This document shows, piece after piece, positions 6,059 through 14,259 of a DNA stretch of 34,428 nt. Source of the stretch: an uncultured Oscillospiraceae bacterium (GTDB lineage: Bacteria > Bacillota > Clostridia > Oscillospirales > Oscillospiraceae); assembly GCA_947599875.1 (NCBI GenBank), contig CANQFV010000027.1, positions 1 through 34,428 on the forward strand, written 5' to 3'. Below the pieces are notes generated by a model. It was not told where the DNA came from and made no database searches. It saw only the letters and a list, made by a program, of their open reading frames with translations. Within the stretch, counting starts at the first letter, position 1, and each line of letters opens with the position of its first letter. Both the position numbers and the translations under genes were made by a program.

Positions 6059-8273
6059 ACAAAAAAGGCAGTCCAAGCTTCCCTATTTTCTGCTGACAGC
6101 CCTGATTTTCGCCATCTGCGCGGGAGGGTTCGTGTGGCTCATTCTGTCCTCCGCGCAAATCACCATGTCCTCTGGCACGGAGATGAACAGGATGTACCTG
6201 CGGGAGATGACGGCCCAGATCGGCAGTCACCTCGACACCGGCCTCAATGCCCGGTTTTCGTCCCTGCACACCATTGCGGAGAGCGCCAACGAACGGGATC
6301 TCGAGGATCTGGACTCCCTGTCGGTCTTCCTCAACAAGGCGGAGGAGCACAATGATTTTCAGTTCCTAGCTTTTCTGGACGACGACGGGCTCTATTATTC
6401 CGCCGATGGCGTCCGGCCAGCGGCGTCCAGGTTGAGCTTTCTGGGGGCCCTGCTCCAGGGGGAGAGTGATCAGATCTCCTACAGCGAGGCGCTGGTGGAC
6501 GAAAATATGATCATCATGGCCGTCACCATCAACCCAATCTCCTTTGGGGACAGGACCTTCGTGGCCATCCTGGCGGGGCTGACCAACGAGGCCTTCAGCT
6601 CCCGGCTGGCCCTTCAGAATTACGAGGCCCAGACCTACGCCAGCATCGTCACCCAGAGGGGGAACTTCATCATCCACAATACCTTCAACAGCGACCTCCC
6701 GGCGGGCACCAATATCCTGACGAAGCTGGAGACATACGCCTCCTTCAACGAGGGCTACTCCCTGGAGCAGATACGGAGCGATTTCGCCTCCCGGTCCCCG
6801 GGGATGAGCATCTTCCACGCCGGGAGCCGCCTCCAGTGTATGTACTATGCCCCCATCCAGGGGACCGACTGGTTCATGCTTTTGGAGATCCCCTACGAGG
6901 TGATCGACCAGATGGTGAGCGCCCAGACGAGCCATCTGAACCGGAACGCCATCATCGTTCTGGCCATCATCCTGGTGTCCATTTCGATCCTGTTTCTGGC
7001 CTACTATTTCAACCTCCAACAGCACACCCGGGCCCTGGTCCAGGCCAATGAGGCCGCCGTGGCCGCTCAGGAACGCGCGGAGAGCGCCAACCGGGCCAAG
7101 AGCGAGTTCCTGAGCCGTATGAGCCACGAGATACGCACACCCATGAACGGCATCATCGGTATGAGCACCATTGCCCGGCAGAATCTGAACGACCCTGCCA
7201 AGGTGGAGGACTGCCTGAAGAAGGTCTCCCTGTCCTCCAAGCACCTGTTGGCGCTGATCAACGACGTGCTGGATATGTCCAAGATTGAGAGCGGCAAGCT
7301 GGAGATGAAATACGAGCCCTTCGACCTGCGCCTCTTTCTGGAGAGCTTGGTCAGCGTCTACCGGACCCAAGCGGAGTCCAAGGGCATCACCATGGACGCT
7401 GTCCTCACCGGGCGGGTGGACGAAACGCTGGTGGGGGATTCCCTGAGGCTGAATCAGATCCTGTCCAACCTGCTGTCCAACGCCATCAAGTTTACCTCCC
7501 CCGGCGGGAAGGTCACCCTGCGGGTCTCCGAGGCCCAACGAGAGGAGGGACGCCTCTGGCTGCTGTTCCAGGTGGAGGACACCGGCGTGGGGATCAAAGA
7601 GGAGAATTTCGACAAGGTCTTTCAGGCCTTTGAACAGGAACACTCCGGCGTGGCCCACCAGTTCGGCGGTACCGGACTGGGGCTGTCCATCGTGAAGCGA
7701 TTTTCCGAGATGATGGGCGGCAGCGTGGAGCTGGAGAGCGTCTACGGGGAGGGCAGTACCTTTTCCGTCCGCCTCCCCTTCCCCACAGTGGAGGGGGCCC
7801 GGCCCATCGCCTGGAGCGAGAACCTGACGGCCTCGGATGCGGGGAAGCCGGAGAAGAAGGTTGACTTCCACGGAAAGCGCATCCTCCTGGTGGAGGACAA
7901 TGAGCTCAACCGGGAGATCGCCGTGGAGCTCCTGGGGGCCGAGACCGGCGCGGAGATTGAGGAGGCGGAGGATGGCCAGCGCGCGGTGGAGATCTTCCGG
8001 GAGTCGGAGATTGGCCACTTTGACCTGATCCTCATGGACATCCAGATACCCCGCATGGACGGCTATGCCGCCACCAGGGCCATCCGCTCCATGGACCGGC
8101 CGGACGCCGGGACCGTTCCCATTTTAGCCATGACGGCCAACGCCTTCGCCGAGGACGCGGAAAAGAGCCTTAAGGCGGGTATGGACGCCCACATCCCCAA
8201 ACCGCTGGAGATCGATACCGTGTATGCCACCATGAACGACATCTTGACCAGGCAAAAAAGCAGCGGGAAATAG
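6051..8273 (+). CDS. Hybrid sensor histidine kinase / response regulator
   Basis: A 740-residue membrane kinase. TM1 is about residues 10-33, an extracellular PAS-like (Cache-type) sensor about 36-295, and TM2 about 299-320. A short charged helix leads to the HisKA domain with the phospho-acceptor H359 in [13 protein letters not shown]. The HATPase has its N-box ([16 protein letters not shown]), the DTGVGI and [13 protein letters not shown] motifs. A C-terminal receiver (about 612-730) has LLVEDNELN, the phospho-acceptor D663 in [11 protein letters not shown] and the conserved K in PKPL. There is no DNA-binding output domain and no HPt or response regulator gene close by, so the downstream target is unknown. 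The start ATG overlaps the end of the lipoprotein gene by 8 bases, implying coupled translation and a sensing partnership. A 14-bp hairpin follows the gene. Confidence 0.92.
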   Translation: MTEQKRQSKLPYFLLTALIFAICAGGFVWLILSSAQITMSSGTEMNRMYLREMTAQIGSHLDTGLNARFSSLHTIAESANERDLEDLDSLSVFLNKAEEHNDFQFLAFLDDDGLYYSADGVRPAASRLSFLGALLQGESDQISYSEALVDENMIIMAVTINPISFGDRTFVAILAGLTNEAFSSRLALQNYEAQTYASIVTQRGNFIIHNTFNSDLPAGTNILTKLETYASFNEGYSLEQIRSDFASRSPGMSIFHAGSRLQCMYYAPIQGTDWFMLLEIPYEVIDQMVSAQTSHLNRNAIIVLAIILVSISILFLAYYFNLQQHTRALVQANEAAVAAQERAESANRAKSEFLSRMSHEIRTPMNGIIGMSTIARQNLNDPAKVEDCLKKVSLSSKHLLALINDVLDMSKIESGKLEMKYEPFDLRLFLESLVSVYRTQAESKGITMDAVLTGRVDETLVGDSLRLNQILSNLLSNAIKFTSPGGKVTLRVSEAQREEGRLWLLFQVEDTGVGIKEENFDKVFQAFEQEHSGVAHQFGGTGLGLSIVKRFSEMMGGSVELESVYGEGSTFSVRLPFPTVEGARPIAWSENLTASDAGKPEKKVDFHGKRILLVEDNELNREIAVELLGAETGAEIEEAEDGQRAVEIFRESEIGHFDLILMDIQIPRMDGYAATRAIRSMDRPDAGTVPILAMTANAFAEDAEKSLKAGMDAHIPKPLEIDTVYATMNDILTRQKSSGK

Positions 8274-8338
8274 ACAGCCGTGGCCAACAAAATTGCTACC
8301 CATAGGCAGTCCGGCAATCCATTCCCGCAAGCGATTTG

Positions 8339-8380
8339 GAACCTCCCCGCCGCAAGGTAATGCTCTCGGCGGGGAGGTTC
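8339..8380 (+). terminator. Strong hairpin after the hybrid kinase gene
   Basis: GAACCTCCCCGCCG (8339-8352) pairs perfectly with CGGCGGGGAGGTTC (8367-8380) around a 14-base loop. The T-run after it is poor (GTCTTTG), so termination may be partial. Confidence 0.6.
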
Positions 8381-8406
8381 GTCTTTGCCCTGGACTCCAA
8401 AGAATT

Positions 8407-8453
8407 GCGCTGGCAGGCGGTCCATAAAAAAACTCTCTTAAAAATCTGATTTG
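8407..8453 (+). repeat. GCAGGCGGTCCA motif plus CTCTCT/CTGATTTG repeat, right-hand copy
   Basis: 8407-8423 matches 3992-4008 with one mismatch. 8432-8453 matches 3618-3639 with two mismatches and is followed by a TTGAAA element, but here the -10 element and the tRNA half are missing. The sequence goes almost directly into the long direct repeat at 8474. Confidence 0.6.
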
Positions 8454-8473
8454 TACTTGAAATTCATGGTCAA

Positions 8474-8542
8474 ATTTGCAGAGAGTGAAAAATTGCGTCG
8501 TTGACTACTGTTCGACTACTAATTTTTGAGAATTGACTACCG
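8474..8542 (+). repeat. Right copy of the ~70-base direct repeat flanking the kinase module
   Basis: Near-identical to 3791-3860, with the 40-base identical core at 8495-8534. GACTAC motifs begin at 8503, 8514 and 8535, spaced 11 and 21 bases, so all lie on one face of the helix. This suggests a protein-binding or recombination site. The pair encloses about 4.6 kb containing only the lipoprotein and kinase genes. Confidence 0.85.
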
Positions 8543-8577
8543 GGGTTTTGAAGTTGATTTTTTCATATATACTTAAA

Positions 8578-8606
8578 GCCGCGCCATTTTTTGGCGCGGC
8601 TTTTTT
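8578..8606 (+). terminator. Rho-independent terminator
   Basis: GCCGCGCCA (8578-8586) pairs perfectly with TGGCGCGGC (8592-8600) around a T5 loop, followed by six T. It stands at the same relative place after the repeat as the left-hand terminator, and may also serve the minus-strand acetyltransferase, which ends at 8623. Confidence 0.8.
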
Positions 8607-8622
8607 GCTTGCCTTTGATTGA

Positions 8623-9252
8623 TCAGTCATTCGGCTTGCGGGAGATGATTTCCCAGGCCTCATCGTCGATCTCTTCCCTTTTGAAAAGATACCGGCGGTC
8701 AGCCTCCGTGACGGCACGGAGGACGCGGCAGGGGTTCCCCGCGGCGACGACCATATCGGGGATATCCCTTGTGACGACGCTCCCGGCGCCGATCACCACA
8801 TTATTCCCGATGTGTACGCCCGGCAATATGGTGGTGCTTCCCCCAATCCACACGTTGTCTCCCACGGTGACGGCGCGCCCGTACTCAAAACCGCTATTTC
8901 TTGTCTCCGGGTGAACGGGATGCCCCGCCGTATAAATGGACACATTCGGGCCGAGCATACAGTTGTCGCCGAACTCGATCCGGGCTACGTCGATCATCAC
9001 GCAATTATAGTTTGCGAAAAAGTTTCTGCCGGTGCGGATATGGGTGCCGTATTCGCAATAAAAGGGCAGGATAACGCCTATTTCCCGGGAATCAGGAATG
9101 ACCTCCTTCATAAGCGCGTTGATCTTTTCATATTCCCAGGGGTCAAGGTCGTTGAGCCTTTTGAGCTTCTTCTTGCACTCCCCCATCTCGGCAAAAACCT
9201 TGCTGTCGCCCACATAGGCAAGCCCCCTGTCCCGGCGTTCCGGATTCGTCAT
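8623..9252 (-). CDS. Sugar O-acetyltransferase (maltose/galactoside acetyltransferase type)
   Basis: A 209-residue left-handed beta-helix enzyme that moves acetyl from acetyl-CoA to a sugar hydroxyl. The N-terminal Mac region (about 9-60) carries a LAYVGDSKVFAEM-type helix. It is followed by hexapeptide repeats, the catalytic His111 in the TAGHPVHPETR motif, the VWIGGSTTILPGVHIGNNVVIGAGSVV coil and the PDMVVAAGNPCRVLR end typical of LacA/Maa proteins. The length is normal. ATG at 9252 is preceded by AAAGGAGA. It lies 14 bases after the AraC gene on the same strand and is probably co-transcribed. Such enzymes are thought to detoxify excess non-metabolised sugars. The exact acceptor is unknown. 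Confidence 0.9.
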   Translation of the reverse strand: MTNPERRDRGLAYVGDSKVFAEMGECKKKLKRLNDLDPWEYEKINALMKEVIPDSREIGVILPFYCEYGTHIRTGRNFFANYNCVMIDVARIEFGDNCMLGPNVSIYTAGHPVHPETRNSGFEYGRAVTVGDNVWIGGSTTILPGVHIGNNVVIGAGSVVTRDIPDMVVAAGNPCRVLRAVTEADRRYLFKREEIDDEAWEIISRKPND

Positions 9253-9266
9253 GGCAAAGTCTCCTT

Positions 9267-10445
9267 TTATTCTCTGTATTTGTTCCTGTACTGCATCAGG
9301 GTAAGGCCAGTGGCGTTTTTGAACACCTTGCCCAAGTGGCTCTGGGACGAAAAGCCCAGATACGAGGAGATGTCGCTGTAGGAATAGTCGGTGAAGGTCA
9401 GGAGGTTCTTGGCTAAGTCCAGCTTCTCCTGCATGATGTAATCGTAGAGGGTAACGCCGGTGTCCTCGCGGAAAAGCGTGGAGAGGTAGTTGGGGTGGAT
9501 CCCCAGAGCGTCCGCGATGGCCTTGACGCTGAGCTTTTCCTGTAGATGCTTATAGATATAATCCTTGCAGCGGCGGACTGTGGGGTTCTCCTGCTCCTGG
9601 CGGCTCTCATCCCGCCGCCGTTTGGCATCGGCCACTAAGAGCGTCAGCTCCATCTCGGCGCGGCGGGCAAGCTCCAGGGTTTCTAAGATGCGGGGCGTAG
9701 TGTCGATCTTCTGCATATACACGTCCCCCAGGCTCAGCGCAATCTCCGGCAGAACCCCGCCCCGGATGGCGGCGCGGGTGGCAAAGGCCACGGTGACGAT
9801 GCCCAAATTGCGCTTATCCCGGTCCGGGTCTACGGAGGTGGTGCCGAAGTCCCCGGCAAACTGCTCCGACCAGGTAACTTTCAGCTGATAGGCGTCGCCG
9901 TTTTCGATGCTCATCATCTCCCTCAGCTCATGGTCGTGGGGGTTGTGGCGGCGCTGGATCTCACGGTTGGCAAAGACCTGCCTTGTGAACTCCGAGCGCA
10001 TCTGCCCGCTGTCGTCCGCGGCGTTGGCGGTGAGACAGGGCTGGAGCGGCAGGTTTACGTCGCCCAAAACGTCATGGAGGAGAAGGAGCTTGTCGGTAAA
10101 GGTCTCCAGGGAGCACTCCGGCAGCCAGGAAAGCTCCTCCTCCGGCGTCTCCTCCTCCCATTCGTTTTTTAACGAAAGGGGATCTGCGCAGAAGACAGGC
10201 CCCGCGAGAAATACACTCTCCGCAGTCTCCACCACCCCAAAAAGCATGACGCCGTTTATACGGACAAGCACGGGGTATTCGCGGGTCGCCAGGGCGAGGA
10301 GGCGCTCTCTCCACTCCGGCCTAAGCTCGTCGCGCACGTCCACGCGGAGCGTGAAGGTCTCCTCCTCGCCGGAGGCCTTGTCATAGACGCGCAGGAACGA
10401 GCGAAGCTCATGGGCTATGTAATAATACAGTGCCGTCACATTCAA
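9267..10445 (-). CDS. AraC-family transcriptional regulator
   Basis: A 392-residue one-component regulator. The last ~100 residues form the double helix-turn-helix of AraC/XylS proteins: SVKAIADALGIHPNYLSTLFREDTG, then YSYSDISSYLGFSSQSHLGKVFKNATG. The N-terminal ~150 residues are an unassigned sensor-like domain. The middle (about 165-275) has the R-D-K-R-N-L-G-I-V and ATRAAIRGGVLPEIALSLGDVYMQKI pattern seen in several Firmicutes AraC proteins of unproven ligand. It is divergent from the glycosidase run at 10619, separated by 173 bases with promoters on both strands, so it is the likely activator of that operon. ATG 10445 has an AGGGGAGGGG site upstream. Confidence 0.9.
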   Translation of the reverse strand: MNVTALYYYIAHELRSFLRVYDKASGEEETFTLRVDVRDELRPEWRERLLALATREYPVLVRINGVMLFGVVETAESVFLAGPVFCADPLSLKNEWEEETPEEELSWLPECSLETFTDKLLLLHDVLGDVNLPLQPCLTANAADDSGQMRSEFTRQVFANREIQRRHNPHDHELREMMSIENGDAYQLKVTWSEQFAGDFGTTSVDPDRDKRNLGIVTVAFATRAAIRGGVLPEIALSLGDVYMQKIDTTPRILETLELARRAEMELTLLVADAKRRRDESRQEQENPTVRRCKDYIYKHLQEKLSVKAIADALGIHPNYLSTLFREDTGVTLYDYIMQEKLDLAKNLLTFTDYSYSDISSYLGFSSQSHLGKVFKNATGLTLMQYRNKYRE

Positions 10446-10474
10446 GGTAATCCCCTCCCCTATGTGATATTACG

Positions 10475-10503
10475 ATTATAACATGAGGAATTTAATATTT
10501 AAA
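10475..10503 (-). promoter_or_regulatory. Promoter of the AraC gene
   Basis: On the minus strand: TTTAAA (-35, 10498-10503), a 17-base spacer ending in TGT, and TATAAT (-10, 10475-10480), which gives an extended -10. The start near 10468 would leave a ~23-base leader to ATG 10445. Confidence 0.6.
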
Positions 10504-10523
10504 GTGGAAATTTCGTTTTTTAT

Positions 10524-10552
10524 TTGGACAGATTTTAGTAATCTGCTAAAAT
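10524..10552 (+). promoter_or_regulatory. Promoter with overlapping inverted repeat, glycosidase operon
   Basis: TTGGAC (10524-10529) and TAAAAT (10547-10552), 17 bases apart, form a plausible promoter. ATTTTAG (10532-10538) and CTAAAAT (10546-10552) are a perfect 7-bp dyad with a 7-base spacer, the right arm covering the -10. AATCTG occurs at 10540 and again at 10560, a 20-base direct repeat, the spacing often used by AraC proteins. A second -10-like TATAAT at 10590-10595 has no good -35. Confidence 0.45.
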
Positions 10553-10618
10553 GCTTCTAAATCTGATATATCCGTTTTGGCAAATCCTCTATAATAAAGA
10601 CACAGGAGGTGGGGATTC

Positions 10619-13126
10619 GTGGACAATAAGCTCAGCAGAGTCCTCTCCGGCGCGTTAGAGCCCAATATTTTCCCGTTCCTCTGGCTCCACGGTGAGGACG
10701 AGGCGACGCTGCGGGAATATATGGGCGTCATTTACAACGCAGAGTGCCGCGCGGTGTGCCTGGAGTCCCGGCCCCACCCGGACTTTCTCGGCCCTGGCTG
10801 GTGGCGGGATCTGGATATTCTTCTTGATGAAGCCAGATACCGCGGCATGAAGGTCTGGATACTGGACGACGGACACTTCCCCACCGGCTGGGCTGGCGGC
10901 GCTCTGCGCGGGGCGAATCTCTCCCTGCGCCGGAAATTCATCACAAGAACGATCATCGAAAGCGGCGAGCCCGTCCCGCCCTCCGCTCCGCCCTGGCGTC
11001 CCGGACGGTTTGAGCGGGGGCTGAATCCCCCAACCATCGGACGGGACACAGTTGTGAGCGTCGCGGAGCTCCCCGGTGGGCATCGGGCGGTATGTCATGT
11101 GACCTATGATCGGGGGCCGCACCGGGACTATATCAATATGCTGAGCCGGGACTCCTGCCGGGTGCTGTTGGGCACCGTCTATGAGGCGCATTACAGCCAT
11201 TACAAGGACGATTTTGGAAAGACCATCGCCGGTTTTTTCTCCGACGAGCCGGAGCTTGGCAACGACCATCTCTATGAGTACGGCAAGCGGCTCTGGGAGC
11301 TGGACGACCTTCTCTGGAGCGATGAGCTGGAGGAGCTTCTGCGGCAAAAATGGGGAAAGGATTTTGAAAGGAATCTCCCGCTCCTCTGGGAGCCCTCCGG
11401 GGAGGTGACGGCCAAGGCCCGGTACGCCTATATGGATTGCGTTACCGGTCTTGTATCAAAAAACTTCTCTGAGCAGATCGGCTCCTGGTGCCGGGAACAT
11501 GGTGTGGAGTACATCGGACACATCATCGAGGACAACAACCAGCACACCCGCACAGGGAGCAGTCTGGGTCACTATTTCCGGGGCCTTGCAGGGCAGGACA
11601 TGGCGGGAATAGACTGCATCGGCAATCAGGTTCTGCCCCAAGGGGAATGGAACGGGTGCGCCGGGCCCTGGGGAGATTTCCGGGACGGGCTATTTTACCA
11701 CTATGTCCTGGGAAAATTGGGTGCGTCGGCGGCGAAGCTGGATCCCAAAAAACACGGGCGGTGTATGTGTGAGATTTTTGGGAACTACGGCTGGTCCGAG
11801 GGGGTGCGGTTAGAGAAATATCTGGCCGATCACTTCCTTGTGCGGGGGGTCAACCGCTTCGTCCCCCACGCCTTTGACCCCGCTTCCTACCCGGATATGG
11901 ACTGTCCGCCGCACTTCTACGCCCATGGCCATAACCCTCAGTACCGCCACTTCGGGGAGCTTGTTAAATATATGTCCCGTATGTCCACGCTTCTGGACGG
12001 AGGACGGTCTGTTGCTCCCGTGGCAATTCTCTATAACGCGGCGGCGGAGTGGACGGGAGACTACCTTGACCTTCAGGCGCTGGCCCAGCCGCTTTTTGAC
12101 AGGCAGATCGACTACGACTTTATCCCGGAGGACGTGGTAAGCGGAGAAAATGAGGCGCTTCTTGCCGGGTACCAGCTTATTTTGATACCGGGAACCCAAT
12201 ACATCCCCTTGAAGGCGGCGCGGGAACTTATGGCGTTGTCGGCTCTCGGCTCTGTCATTTGGTTTGTGGGCCGCCGTCCCAAAGCTCTCTGCGACGGGGA
12301 TGGGGACTTTGATTGGAGCGGCTTTCCCCTGGTCGCGCCGGAGGAGCTTGGGGATAGGGCCGTTGGCTGTGTCACCGGCTGCGCCCGGCTTATCCCGAAA
12401 AATGACCGTATCCGCGCCCTGCATTATAGGAGCGGCGCGGATATATGGTTTTTTGTAAACGAGGGGACCACCCCCTGGCGCGGAACCTTGAACATACCTG
12501 CTATCGGAAATATGTGTGAATACGACGGCTGGGAAAATAAGCTCTACCGCGTCGTCTCCCGATCCGTACCGGGCGGAACCGAGATCGTGGCGGAGATCGT
12601 CCCCGGCAAAAGCCTCTGTCTTGTATTTGGGGACGCGGACGGGCCGGTTTATTCCCGTCCCGACCTTAAGAAATACAAGAAAGATGACTTGTCCGGCCTC
12701 TGGCGGCGTTCCGTCTGCCGGAGCATTGATTACCCACACTTCTCCGGGGAGAAGGCCGTTTGCCTGCCGGACGATCTGGCGTCGGAGCGCCCGGATTTCT
12801 CCGGGTTTGTCCGCTATGAGCGCACGGTCTTATATGGCGGCGGGGAGTCCCTTCTGGAGATCACAGACGCCCAGGAGGGTGTGGAGGTATTTGTGAACGG
12901 CACAAGCGCGGGGATACAAATCGCACCGCCCTTCCTCTACAATTTGACTGGCCTTCTGCGTCCCGGAGAAAACGAGCTTGCCGTAGAGGTGGCAACCACA
13001 CTGGAGCGGGAGACGGCCACGCTCCGCGGCGCGTACCCGGAGGGATATAAAATTCCCGTTTCCGCCTTATCGGGGATCACGGGGAAAGTATGGCTCTACA
13101 CTAAATCTGAACAGCAAGGAGAATGA
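10619..13126 (+). CDS. Large glycosidase of the GH106-like (alpha-L-rhamnosidase-related) type
   Basis: An 835-residue protein with no signal peptide. The N-terminal half looks like a TIM barrel with the M-K-V-W-I-L-D-D-G-H-F-P-T-G-W-A-G-G segment (residues ~79-97) that is characteristic of GH106-like enzymes, followed by FFSDEPELG (~207), which could carry a catalytic acid, and GVEYIGHIIEDN (~300). The C-terminal ~170 residues hold a galactose-binding-like beta-sandwich (GVEVFVNGTSAGIQIAPPF, PGENELAVEV). The start is GTG 10619 behind AGGAGG at 10604-10609; no ATG fits better. It is the first gene of the glycosidase run and likely AraC-controlled. The enzyme family is remembered by motif, not searched, so alpha-L-rhamnosidase activity is only a possibility. 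The sequence is divergent enough that a new family is conceivable. Confidence 0.7.
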   Translation: MDNKLSRVLSGALEPNIFPFLWLHGEDEATLREYMGVIYNAECRAVCLESRPHPDFLGPGWWRDLDILLDEARYRGMKVWILDDGHFPTGWAGGALRGANLSLRRKFITRTIIESGEPVPPSAPPWRPGRFERGLNPPTIGRDTVVSVAELPGGHRAVCHVTYDRGPHRDYINMLSRDSCRVLLGTVYEAHYSHYKDDFGKTIAGFFSDEPELGNDHLYEYGKRLWELDDLLWSDELEELLRQKWGKDFERNLPLLWEPSGEVTAKARYAYMDCVTGLVSKNFSEQIGSWCREHGVEYIGHIIEDNNQHTRTGSSLGHYFRGLAGQDMAGIDCIGNQVLPQGEWNGCAGPWGDFRDGLFYHYVLGKLGASAAKLDPKKHGRCMCEIFGNYGWSEGVRLEKYLADHFLVRGVNRFVPHAFDPASYPDMDCPPHFYAHGHNPQYRHFGELVKYMSRMSTLLDGGRSVAPVAILYNAAAEWTGDYLDLQALAQPLFDRQIDYDFIPEDVVSGENEALLAGYQLILIPGTQYIPLKAARELMALSALGSVIWFVGRRPKALCDGDGDFDWSGFPLVAPEELGDRAVGCVTGCARLIPKNDRIRALHYRSGADIWFFVNEGTTPWRGTLNIPAIGNMCEYDGWENKLYRVVSRSVPGGTEIVAEIVPGKSLCLVFGDADGPVYSRPDLKKYKKDDLSGLWRRSVCRSIDYPHFSGEKAVCLPDDLASERPDFSGFVRYERTVLYGGGESLLEITDAQEGVEVFVNGTSAGIQIAPPFLYNLTGLLRPGENELAVEVATTLERETATLRGAYPEGYKIPVSALSGITGKVWLYTKSEQQGE

Positions 13127-13128
13127 AC

Positions 13129-14226
13129 ATGGAAAAACTGCGCGGGGTCAATCTGGGAAATTGGCTTGTACTGGAAAAATGGATGTCCGAGGCGCTTTTC
13201 TCTGGCACCAGGGCGATGGATGAGACGTACCTCTGCCTGGAGCTGGGGCACGAACGGGCCGCCGAGCGGCTGAAGGTCCACCGGGACGAATTTATCACCG
13301 AGCGGGATTTTGAGGACATAGCGGCAAAGGGCTTCAACGCCGTCCGTATCCCGGTCCCCTTCTTTCTCTTTGAGGACATGGGGCCATATATCCACTGCTA
13401 TGAGTATCTGGATCGGGCCTTTGACTGGGCGGAGAAATTCGGGCTTAAGATTTTGGTGGATCTGCACACCGCCCCCGGAGGTCACAACGGTACGGACAAC
13501 TCCGGCATCTGCGGCATCTGCACCTGGTCCACACGTCCCCGGTATGTGGAGCTCACCGTTGAGGTCCTGGAAAAAATCGCCCAGCGCTACGGGCGGCGTG
13601 AGGCCCTGTGGGGCATCGGCGTCCTCAATGAGCCCATGTGCAGCGATACGAAGGCCGGGGAGACGCTGAATATCCACAATTTCGTACAGTTTTATATTCC
13701 CGTGGACAAGGAGCTGGCAAAAAACAACGAAAACTATACGCTGGAATTTCTCAAGAGGTTTTATCTGGACGCCTACGCCGCCATCCGCCGTCACACGGAC
13801 AAAACCGTTGTCTTTGCCGACGCCTTTGAGTTGGACATCTGGGACGACTTTATAAACGCCCTCCCCGGCGCGGTGCTGGACACCCACAACTACCTGATGA
13901 CCCCGGATATGACCATGTTCCGCGAGAGGAACGCAGAAGTCTACTCTGAGTATCTGAAAAAGCTGGGTCAGCGCGTCAACGCCGCCGCCAAAAGAGTGCC
14001 GCTCATCGTGGGCGAGTGGAACGCCCAAAATCAGGCGGACGGGCTGGCCTCCATGACGAAAGCGGAGAAGGACCATCTATACACCACCGTGGCCGACGGG
14101 TTCCAGGAGAGCATGAAAGACGCCATGGGGTGGTTTTACTGGACCTGGAAGGTCATTGCGGACGGTCTGGACGCTCAGGTGGACGACGCCGGAAGGTGCG
14201 TAAACCAGGGTTGGCTCAGGTTTTGA
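13129..14226 (+). CDS. GH5 glycosidase, exo-1,3-beta-glucanase-like
   Basis: A 365-residue clan A TIM-barrel enzyme. RGVNLGNWLVLEKWM at the N terminus is the signature of the fungal/bacterial exo-1,3-beta-glucanase branch of GH5. GFNAVRIPVPFF, LVDLHTAPGGHNG and the acid/base E168 in GVLNEPM follow; the nucleophile is E296 in IVGEWNAQ. The end (WFYWTWK) is also typical. There is no signal peptide, so it should act inside the cell on imported short oligosaccharides or glycosides. An ATG six bases earlier (13123) lies only 1-2 bases after AAGGAGA, so ATG 13129 is the better start. The upstream gene stops at 13126. Confidence 0.88.
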   Translation: MEKLRGVNLGNWLVLEKWMSEALFSGTRAMDETYLCLELGHERAAERLKVHRDEFITERDFEDIAAKGFNAVRIPVPFFLFEDMGPYIHCYEYLDRAFDWAEKFGLKILVDLHTAPGGHNGTDNSGICGICTWSTRPRYVELTVEVLEKIAQRYGRREALWGIGVLNEPMCSDTKAGETLNIHNFVQFYIPVDKELAKNNENYTLEFLKRFYLDAYAAIRRHTDKTVVFADAFELDIWDDFINALPGAVLDTHNYLMTPDMTMFRERNAEVYSEYLKKLGQRVNAAAKRVPLIVGEWNAQNQADGLASMTKAEKDHLYTTVADGFQESMKDAMGWFYWTWKVIADGLDAQVDDAGRCVNQGWLRF

Positions 14227-14259
14227 CGGCATCGTATTTGAGAACAGAGGTATAAAGCA

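Noticed and set aside
6366-8018. 550-codon minus-strand open frame antisense to the hybrid kinase
   Set aside because: Antisense shadow of a clear kinase; His/Gly/Val-rich composition and no motif.
13096-14076. 326-codon minus-strand frame antisense to GH5, and similar long frames at 31925-32989 and 33649-34416
   Set aside because: Same high-GC antisense effect opposite conserved genes; no ribosome site or family match.
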